Assembly: GCA_944383455.1 (NCBI GenBank)
Contig: CALWPP010000004.1
Coordinates: 1 to 64,000 of the forward strand
Length of the DNA: 64,000 nucleotides
Direction of reading: 5' to 3'
From: an uncultured Peptostreptococcaceae bacterium
GTDB lineage: Bacteria; Bacillota; Clostridia; Peptostreptococcales; Peptostreptococcaceae
The notes under the pieces were generated by a model. It did not search any database, was not told the origin of the DNA, and worked only from the letters and a program-made list of their open reading frames with translations. Positions 44,485 to 51,900 of the stretch are shown here, one piece after another (position 1 is the first letter of the stretch; each line of letters begins with the position of its first letter). The position numbers and the translations under genes are program-made.

Positions 44485-45713
44485 AAGTAATTATCTATAA
44501 AATTAGATACATTTTTAGCATTCTTCACTGCTTCAACAACAGTTTTAGCGCCAGTTACAATATCACCACAAGCAAAAATACCTTCTATATTTGTAGCCCC
44601 ATTTTCATCAGTTATTATAAAATTATTTTTATCTACTTTTAAATTGCTTGTATTTAAAATGTCATCTTTTGGATTTTGACCTATAGCTATTATTACAGAG
44701 TCTGACTTTATAAGTTTTTCACTACCTTTAATATTAATCATTTTAAAATTATTATTTTCATCAATCTCTTTTTTAGTATCTATAAAAACAACTCCCTCTT
44801 TAGTTATTTCAACTGGTGATTTAAAAACTTCAAATTTAACCCCATCTTCTTTTGCCTCATTTATTTCAAATTTTGTTGCAACCATATCAGAAAAATCTTT
44901 TCTATATATAATAGTCACTTCTTTTGCTCCATTTCTTTTTGCAACTCTTGAAGCATCAATAGCTACATTACCAGCACCAATTACTATAACTTTTTCTCCC
45001 AGGTTATAATTTTTATTAGAATTTAAGTAATCAATAGCATAATGACAATTACCTAAGGTTTCACCTTTTATACCAAGTGTTTTAGGGTTCCATACTCCTG
45101 TTGATATAAATACTATGTCATATTCTGACTTTAATTTATCTAGAGTTATTACTGGTCCAACTAAAGTAGAATATTTTATATTAACACCAAGACTTATAAG
45201 CTTTTCTTTGAAAGTTTTTATGATATCTCTTGAAAGCCTAAAATCTGGTATACCATAATTTAAAACACCACCAATTTCTTCTTTCATCTCAAATAAAGTA
45301 ACACTATAACCTTTTTGAGATAATATAAGTGATGCTGTTATTCCAGCAGGTCCTGAACCTATTACAGCTATACTTTTATCTATAACTTTTTCTTTTTTTA
45401 GATTTAAATTGTTTAAGTATTCATTTGATATAAAGTTTTCTATCTCATAAAACATAACTCCACTATCTTTATTGTTTCTTATACAATTTCCATAACACTG
45501 ATTTTCATGAGGACAAACTATGGCACAAATTGATGATAATGGATTATTCTCAAAAAGCATCTTTCCTGCTTCTTCTATTTTATTTTCTTTGTAAAGTTTT
45601 ATAACATCAGGTATTGGTGTACTTATAGGACAATTATTTTTGCACTTTGGTACTTTACATAAAAAACATCTACTAGCCTCAACGTTTAATTCATCTATAC
45701 TAAGTTTTATCAC
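44472..45713 (-). CDS. GltD-like NAD(P)-dependent flavin oxidoreductase
   Basis: Protein of 413 residues. N-terminal Fe-S domain with two CxxC...CP sets (CFLCKVPKCKNNCP at 16-29; CAIVCPHENQCYGNC near 62-76), FAD motif AVIGSGPAGITA near 116 and NAD(P) motif VIVIGAGNVAID near 243, with the IFACGDIVTGAKTVVEAV end block. It is the small-subunit type of glutamate synthase and related enzymes (NfnB, PreT, sulfide dehydrogenase). No gltB partner is adjacent, so it is a stand-alone member with unknown electron acceptor. GTG start at 45713. Confidence 0.85.
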   Translation of the reverse strand: MIKLSIDELNVEASRCFLCKVPKCKNNCPISTPIPDVIKLYKENKIEEAGKMLFENNPLSSICAIVCPHENQCYGNCIRNNKDSGVMFYEIENFISNEYLNNLNLKKEKVIDKSIAVIGSGPAGITASLILSQKGYSVTLFEMKEEIGGVLNYGIPDFRLSRDIIKTFKEKLISLGVNIKYSTLVGPVITLDKLKSEYDIVFISTGVWNPKTLGIKGETLGNCHYAIDYLNSNKNYNLGEKVIVIGAGNVAIDASRVAKRNGAKEVTIIYRKDFSDMVATKFEINEAKEDGVKFEVFKSPVEITKEGVVFIDTKKEIDENNNFKMINIKGSEKLIKSDSVIIAIGQNPKDDILNTSNLKVDKNNFIITDENGATNIEGIFACGDIVTGAKTVVEAVKNAKNVSNFIDNYLKNR

Positions 45714-45918
45714 AACTAAAAGTCTCCTTTTAAATAAAATTATTATTAAAATTATACTTTATTTATATACTCTTGTAAATTTATTTAAATATTAACAATA
45801 TTATACAAATAACTATTTTAATCTGTTTTTAATATTTCCTTAAGCCCAAATTAATTGATATTAGATTTTTTATATATTATAATTAGAACATAAAATAATT
45901 GATAAGGAGTAATATTTT

Positions 45919-46644
45919 ATGAAAGCTAGACAAATTATAATTGTTGGTATTGGAATAGTTGTTGTTGCAGGAATAACTTCTATGATTTTTACCAAATCTT
46001 TAGTAAAACAACAAAGTATAAATGTAGATCCTACTGAGAGTATTAATTTTATAAATTCAGATGAAGCTAAAAAGATAATGCTTGAGAAAGTTAAAGCAGG
46101 TAATATTACAGAATTTGAGTATGATTCAGATGAGGTAAATCCAAAATATAAAGGTACTCTAATAAAAGATAATATTGAATATGATATTGAAGTTAATGCA
46201 AAAACTGGTGAAATAGTTAACTTTAATGAAGAAAATATTGCTATTAATAATACAAATAAACAACCTCAACAAAACCAAGTATCTCAAGCTAGCAATACTA
46301 CTAAAACGCAACCACAAAATAATACAACTAATCATAATAATGTAGCTACACAGAGTAGTCCTAATACACAAGTTAATAATACTCAGTCTTCTAACTCAAA
46401 TATAGGAGAACAAAAAGCTAAAGATATCATGCTTTCTAAAGTTCCTGGAGCTTCTTTTAAGTCTTTTTATTTTGATGCTGAGGAAAATGAATATGATGGT
46501 GAACTTATAAAAGATAATATTGAATATGACATAGAAGTTAATGCTAGTACTGGAGCTATTGTTAAATTTGACAAAGATTATATCGATAAATATGATGATG
46601 ATGGGTATGATGATAGATACGATGATGACGGGTATGATGATTAA
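45919..46644 (+). CDS. membrane-anchored protein with two PepSY domains and acidic tail
   Basis: Protein of 241 residues. Membrane anchor about 6-24; PepSY domain 1 about 45-110; an Asn/Gln/Thr-rich linker about 112-165; PepSY domain 2 about 165-220; a C-terminal Asp/Tyr-rich tail with DDDGYDD twice. Both domains share the IKDNIEYDIEVNA segment almost unchanged, showing internal duplication. PepSY domains inhibit extracellular peptidases or act in the wall; the acidic tail could bind calcium. TATAAT box near 45885 and AAGGAG site. Confidence 0.82.
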   Translation: MKARQIIIVGIGIVVVAGITSMIFTKSLVKQQSINVDPTESINFINSDEAKKIMLEKVKAGNITEFEYDSDEVNPKYKGTLIKDNIEYDIEVNAKTGEIVNFNEENIAINNTNKQPQQNQVSQASNTTKTQPQNNTTNHNNVATQSSPNTQVNNTQSSNSNIGEQKAKDIMLSKVPGASFKSFYFDAEENEYDGELIKDNIEYDIEVNASTGAIVKFDKDYIDKYDDDGYDDRYDDDGYDD

Positions 46645-46676
46645 AAAGAGAGATTTTTATATCTTTCTTTTTAATC
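46639..46676. terminator. 16-bp bidirectional terminator
   Basis: GATTAAAAAGAGAGAT and complement (one G.U) around a 6-base loop, covering the ends of both convergent genes. Confidence 0.8.
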
Positions 46677-47006
46677 ATTTTTTTCATTTTCATATTCTTC
46701 AATTTTATTCACATTAATTAATATTTCATTATTATCTTCTATATTAATAGATTCATCACTATTTTTATCGTCTTGTTCTTCTCTAAGTCTATTTATTTTT
46801 TCTTCATTTAGTTTCTTGTTTAAATTTACTTTTGACCTTTCATCTAAATATTTCTCATATTGTCCGTTTAAAATATCATTTCTCATTTTGATTCTTTCTT
46901 TCTTTCTAAGTTTGTAAACTGTGTCTCTTCTTTTTTTATGTTTTTCTGAAAATATATTAATATTAACTATGCATATCATAAGAATACCCAAAAGTCCTAA
47001 TGACAT
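46671..47006 (-). CDS. hypothetical protein: N-terminal membrane span plus charged helix
   Basis: Protein of 111 residues. Residues 2-18 are hydrophobic (one span), followed by a basic, helical stretch rich in Lys/Arg/Glu (probable coiled coil) and an acidic end. ATG at 47006 with GAGGAGG upstream. No family recognised. Confidence 0.55.
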   Translation of the reverse strand: MSLGLLGILMICIVNINIFSEKHKKRRDTVYKLRKKERIKMRNDILNGQYEKYLDERSKVNLNKKLNEEKINRLREEQDDKNSDESINIEDNNEILINVNKIEEYENEKND

Positions 47007-47028
47007 AAATCCTCCTCATTAAATAAAT

Positions 47029-47056
47029 AATCACTTTGAACAAATTCAAAGTGATT
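47029..47056. terminator. terminator hairpin
   Basis: AATCACTTTGAA and complement with 4-base loop, just downstream of the C_GCAxxG_C_C gene stop (47062). Confidence 0.75.
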
Positions 47057-47061
47057 TATAT

Positions 47062-47418
47062 TTATAGTATTTCTTTTAATACTTCATAAGAAAAGTCTAT
47101 AATTTCTTCGCAACTAACACCACTTCTTTTAAGGTCTATGCAAATCTCACTTTTATATTCTTCTCTTATTTTACTCATCAACATTTTAGAATATACTTTA
47201 GACTCATTAATATCTAGGTTACTTTCTCTTCCTTTTATATATCCAACAACCATTACACAAGCATTAACAGCCCCACATATACTCCCAACGCTTGCTCCTG
47301 TTCCCATTGCACTTCCTATTGAAACAGGAATATCTTTATTAAAATCTTCATTATATGATTTTATTATTGCTTCAGCACAATTATACCCTTGTCCATAATA
47401 AAAAGATGGATTATTCAT
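47062..47418 (-). CDS. C_GCAxxG_C_C family protein
   Basis: Protein of 118 residues with the defining pattern: cysteine in YNCAEAII (near 14), GTGASVGSICGAVNACVMVVG (near 41-60) and C-terminal cysteines near 94 and 103. The family (PF09719) is a probable redox or metal-binding protein common in anaerobes, sometimes with electron-transfer partners. Monocistronic. Function unproven. Confidence 0.82.
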   Translation of the reverse strand: MNNPSFYYGQGYNCAEAIIKSYNEDFNKDIPVSIGSAMGTGASVGSICGAVNACVMVVGYIKGRESNLDINESKVYSKMLMSKIREEYKSEICIDLKRSGVSCEEIIDFSYEVLKEIL

Positions 47419-47490
47419 AAGTTTATTCCTTTCTGATAAAATTAGTATTTGTATAATTTAATTCTACCATAAAAATATTATATTAAACAA

Positions 47491-47517
47491 GAAAAGAATG
47501 CTTTTAACATTCTTTTC
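47491..47517 (-). terminator. terminator of the cohesin-SLH gene
   Basis: GAAAAGAATG/CATTCTTTTC with 7-base loop, 10 bases after the stop codon, followed by a T-rich stretch on the transcript. Confidence 0.75.
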
Positions 47518-47526
47518 TCCAAAAAA

Positions 47527-48846
47527 TTATTTTTTTATAGTTGATAAATCTAAAATCTTAACAACTTCTGCTCTTGTTATATTATTTTTAGGTCTAAAAG
47601 TTTTATCTTCGTATCCACCTATTATAGAAATATCTTCTAGTGCATCAACATACTTTTTAGCCCAATCAGCAATACTATTATTATCTTTGAAGTTTAACTT
47701 TCCATCACCTTTTATATTCATGACAGTAGCTAATATCTTACAAGCCTCTTCTCTTGATATAGGCTCATTAGGTCTAAATGTATTATCTTCATAACCGTTT
47801 ATATATCCAGCTTTCATAGCTATTAATAAATCGTTATAGAACCAATTTGTAGTCTTTACATCTTTAAAGTTTTGAGTTCCTTTTTCAGTAAAGTTATAAA
47901 CTCTATTAACAAGCTTTATAAATTCAGCTCTAGTAGTTTTATTTTCTGGTCTAAACGTTCCATCTCCATAACCTAATATATATCCAGCTTTTACAAATTT
48001 GTCTATATGATATTTTGCCCAGTGGTTATTAGGAACATCAGTTATAACTGCTATTTGTGGATTGTTAGGTTTTTCTGGCGTTGTACTTCCTCCACCATTA
48101 TTTCCACTGTCTGGATTTTCTGGCGTTGTACTTCCTCCACCATTATTTCCACTGTCTGGATTTTCTGGCGTTGTACTTCCTCCACCATTATTTCCACCAT
48201 CTGGATTTTCTGGTTTTGTACTTCCTCCACCATTATTTCCACTGTCTGGATTTTCTGGTGTTTCTATTTCCGAATTCTCTCCATCATTTGGTAATATTTT
48301 ATTTTTATCAAACTCTACTTGTGTTTTTTCTTCAGTTATATCTCCACTATTAGATGAAAAACTAATACTATGTTCAGTATTATCCATACTTACATACTTA
48401 TAATTATTTACATCATCTTTTGTGATAAAAAAATCTATCTTTTCAGAATTATCTTTTGGAGATATATCTAGTTTGACTAACTCAACTTTCCCTGATTTTT
48501 GCTTTAAACCATCTATTGATGTTACTAGTATATCTACTTTATTACCATGAATTTCATAACTTGCTATATTATCTTTTGATAAAGCTCTAACATTTTCTAA
48601 CTTAACTTTATCATCTAAATTTAGAGTAAATTGTGCAGCTTTTACAATTTCATCAATATTATCTAAACAAATTTTAACTGTATCTCCATCAACTTGTTCT
48701 ACAGAAAATATAGCATTTTGCTCACTTTGATTACTTGTATTATCTGAGTCTACAGCTTTTGAAATACCATAAGTTCCAAAAAGTGCAACTGATGCAACTA
48801 AAACTGACGCTACGACATTTCTTATTTCTGGCTTTAGTTTTCTCAT
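47527..48846 (-). CDS. surface anchor: cohesin-like domain, repeat linker, three SLH domains
   Basis: Protein of 439 residues. Signal peptide about 1-31. Residues 45-165 look like a cohesin domain: VKICLDNIDEIVKAAQFTLNLD then strands with VKLENVRAL and VELVKLDISP. A linker (about 195-262) carries four 15-residue repeats (PENPDSGNNGGGSTT type). Three SLH domains fill 265-439, each with WA or WF, GYxDxTFRP and TRAE/SREE motifs. SLH domains bind pyruvylated wall polymers. It directly follows a dockerin-bearing metallopeptidase gene, so it likely displays that enzyme on the surface (inference). ATG at 48846 with AAGGGAG. Cohesin call is by eye. Confidence 0.8.
   Translation of the reverse strand: MRKLKPEIRNVVASVLVASVALFGTYGISKAVDSDNTSNQSEQNAIFSVEQVDGDTVKICLDNIDEIVKAAQFTLNLDDKVKLENVRALSKDNIASYEIHGNKVDILVTSIDGLKQKSGKVELVKLDISPKDNSEKIDFFITKDDVNNYKYVSMDNTEHSISFSSNSGDITEEKTQVEFDKNKILPNDGENSEIETPENPDSGNNGGGSTKPENPDGGNNGGGSTTPENPDSGNNGGGSTTPENPDSGNNGGGSTTPEKPNNPQIAVITDVPNNHWAKYHIDKFVKAGYILGYGDGTFRPENKTTRAEFIKLVNRVYNFTEKGTQNFKDVKTTNWFYNDLLIAMKAGYINGYEDNTFRPNEPISREEACKILATVMNIKGDGKLNFKDNNSIADWAKKYVDALEDISIIGGYEDKTFRPKNNITRAEVVKILDLSTIKK
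48071..48250 (-). repeat. four 45-bp tandem repeats in the linker of the SLH protein
   Basis: Four head-to-tail 45-bp units with few differences, encoding PENPDSGNNGGGSTT-type repeats. A partial fifth follows. Likely length-variable between strains by slippage or recombination. Confidence 0.9.
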
Positions 48847-48872
48847 AAATCTCCCTTTCTTTAAAAATTTAT

Positions 48873-48902
48873 AGTATAGGAAACTAAAAAGTTTCCCATA
48901 CT
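48873..48902 (-). promoter_or_regulatory. hairpin between dockerin-peptidase and cohesin-SLH genes
   Basis: On the transcript a 13-bp stem (AGTATGGGAAACT/AGTTTCCTATACT, one G.U pair) with UUUU loop, but no immediate U-run. It may stabilise or partly terminate the message and so set the ratio of enzyme to anchor. Confidence 0.5.
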
Positions 48903-48906
48903 AATA

Positions 48907-51900
48907 CTAATTATTTATATTTTGAACTACTTTTTCATTTATTTTATATACTTCTTGATTTTCTAAAACTCTAAGTTTTTTATTACCGTTAGAGTTTAAG
49001 TGTATTTTTGGTAAGGCAGTTAAATAATTTTCAGGTAATTTAAAGTATAATGAATCACTTACAAGTCTTTGACCTACTGGTGCATTATCTTCATCTAGTT
49101 TATTGTATCTATAAAGTACAGACTTTATAGAAGTTCCTTCTAAATTATTAACTTTTGTACCATCATCTAAAGTAACTTCACCAAATTGTTCCGGAGTTAC
49201 CCAGTAAATATAAGTTCCTTTTGCAATTTCACCAAGAGGTGCATCTTCTGGCACATTAGCTAAAAGTATTGATTGAGACTTCATTGCAAAGTTTTCACCA
49301 TTTTCATTTAAGATAAGAGGTACATTGTAAGCAGGGTTTCCTCTAAATTCTCCCATTACAACTAAAGAACCTTCTGGTATAGTAACCTCTCCATTAGTAT
49401 AACTAGATGATAATATACCCACTGATTTTTCTGGTTCATAAGTTCCATTATTATCTTGGTCTAAACCAATTTCAATATTATCTCCTGGAGGTCCTAATAT
49501 ATCAAGTTCTGCTATTGATATAGTACTTTGTCCTTTTGAAATAACTTTTACAAATCTTGCATTATGAGCCCATAATTGATTATTATCACTAGTTCCTTTT
49601 TCATTAAAGTATATAGTATTTTCACCATCTTTAAATATTCCTGTATGAGCTTTTATCCAGTTCTTTCCATCTTTACTTACTAAAACTTCATAATCTTTTA
49701 TTGGATTATATCCTTCAGTAGTAGTTGTTGGAGCTGTATATTTAAGTCCTACAACTTGTCTATTGTTTCCTAAGTCAATAGTTACATAAGCATCTTCTTT
49801 ACTATTTTGTCCGTTATGAGAAGGAGCTTTTGCACCATTATATACAGTATCTTTATTGTTATCTTTAATGTTATTTATTGAACCATCTTCTACTTGTCCG
49901 TGTCCTGTATTAGCATTTGGAGTATCTTCTGCTCCTCTAGTGTTAGTATCAAAAGTAAAGTTAGATTTTGCTATACTTCCATCATGCTTAACTTTAACAG
50001 TACCAATAGTAGCTGTTTCTGTCTCATTTAAATTGTAGTCATAGGCTTTAACCTTATATTCATAAACTCTATTGTTTGAAGCATCAACTATATCAGTGTA
50101 AGTTGTAGTTCCTTTTTCTGATCTTTCAACAAATCCAACTGGAACTTCTTTAAATCCACCTTTATCATCTATTTCTTTTCTTATTAATTCATATCCAAGA
50201 ATTTTTTCATTATCTTGATTTACACTAAAGTTAAAGCTTACTTCTTTTTTACTTACATAAGAATTATCTTGTATTCCATCAGCAAATGTACCAGTAACTG
50301 TTGTACCTTGTGACATACTTAAGTCAGAAGTATTAAGAGCTTTTAATCTTTTTCTTCTAGCTTCATCATTTAAATAGAATATATCTCTAGTTTCTTTTTC
50401 ATAATTCATAGAATTTAAATATTCATTAGTTTTTGGACTAGCAGTGATTCCCCATCTCTTGAAGAATTCTCTTAAATCTTTCTTAACTGCATCAGAACTT
50501 CTCATTATAAATGTTTGTGCTACTCTATCAAACCCATTTTCTTGAGGTGCTATTCCCTTTTCTCTAGTTGCTCTATAAAGTTTTGCATAGAATGTATCAT
50601 TTTCTAAATCATTATCTGCATTTAATTTTAACATTTCGTAAGTATTATCATTATCGTATGCTAAATGAAGTTGCCAGAACATTCCAAGACCAACTAATCC
50701 TTGTGGAGTAGCTTCACTATGAGAAGTTACTCTATCATAAACCTTATCATAACTTCCTTCAAGTCTAGATTTATCTATATCATCAAAAGTTTGAGTGATA
50801 AGTGCTAGTATATTATTAGTAGTTTCTGGATAAGTAAGGCCATTTACATCATGAACGTGACCTATTTCGTGAGATATTCCCCATCCAAATAAATTAGCTT
50901 CTTTATCATTAGTTATATTTCCATCACTATCAAACTTAAATGGAACACCCTTCATCATATCTAGAGTTGAACCAAATCCTATTCCAACGTGATGACTTGA
51001 TGCATACATAAATGCACCTGGGAACATTCTTTGATATTTAATATTCATACGGTTTTTAGCTCTTTCATCTTCTTTTAAACCTTGTTGTAAGAAAGATATA
51101 TCCATTAACTGCTCCCAAGCAAGTAATGTATTATAAACTCTATTTACTTTATCATCTTCAGAAGTTAATCCGTCTTTTATACCAGCTAATATTTGAGTTG
51201 CAGGTAAAGATAACATTACACTATCAGTCTCTATTTCTGTAGAGTTTAGTATAGATGTTTGCTCATCGTATTTATATTTGTTATCTGTAGTATACATACT
51301 TGGTAGCTTTGTAACATAAGTATCTAACTCTTTAATATATTCTCTTATTAATTTTTTAGCTTCTGATTCATTAGTCTTTAATATATTATTAACGTTTAAG
51401 TGTGGTATTTCATTTCCTCCACTTACTCTAACCTTTATATTTTCATGAGCTGCAAAGTTTCTATTTGAAAATCTTATATAAAGACTTCCACCCTTTTCAT
51501 AATCCATATCAAATATAGATTCAGGTATTACTATCTCATTCTTACCTACTTTTAATTCTTGTGAGTAAGTTTGTATAGCACTAGAACTTTCACCATAATG
51601 TTGAGATATACCTAATTGGAATGTAGTATTTTCAAATCCATCTTTTCCAATATATATATTTATCTTATCTCCTGGTCTAACTGCCACTCCAAGTGCTTGC
51701 CAGTCGTTAGATTGACCTAATTTATTTCCACCCCAATGGTTAGATATATTAGGGTCTATTGATATTAACTCATCGTCTAAATTCTTATCATTTAGTAACT
51801 GTTCTGCTCTTTCTAAATCTTTTAGAATATCATCTTTTTGAGGATGGTATTCACCAGAAGCTTCATCAACTGTATTTGCTCTTTCTCTTAACTTATCTAT

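Noticed and set aside
48007..48403. Overlapping plus- and minus-strand ORFs in the repeat region, and a possible CRISPR-like array
   Set aside because: The 45-bp periodicity is head-to-tail coding repeats with no spacers; the ORFs are alternative-frame readings of the repeats.
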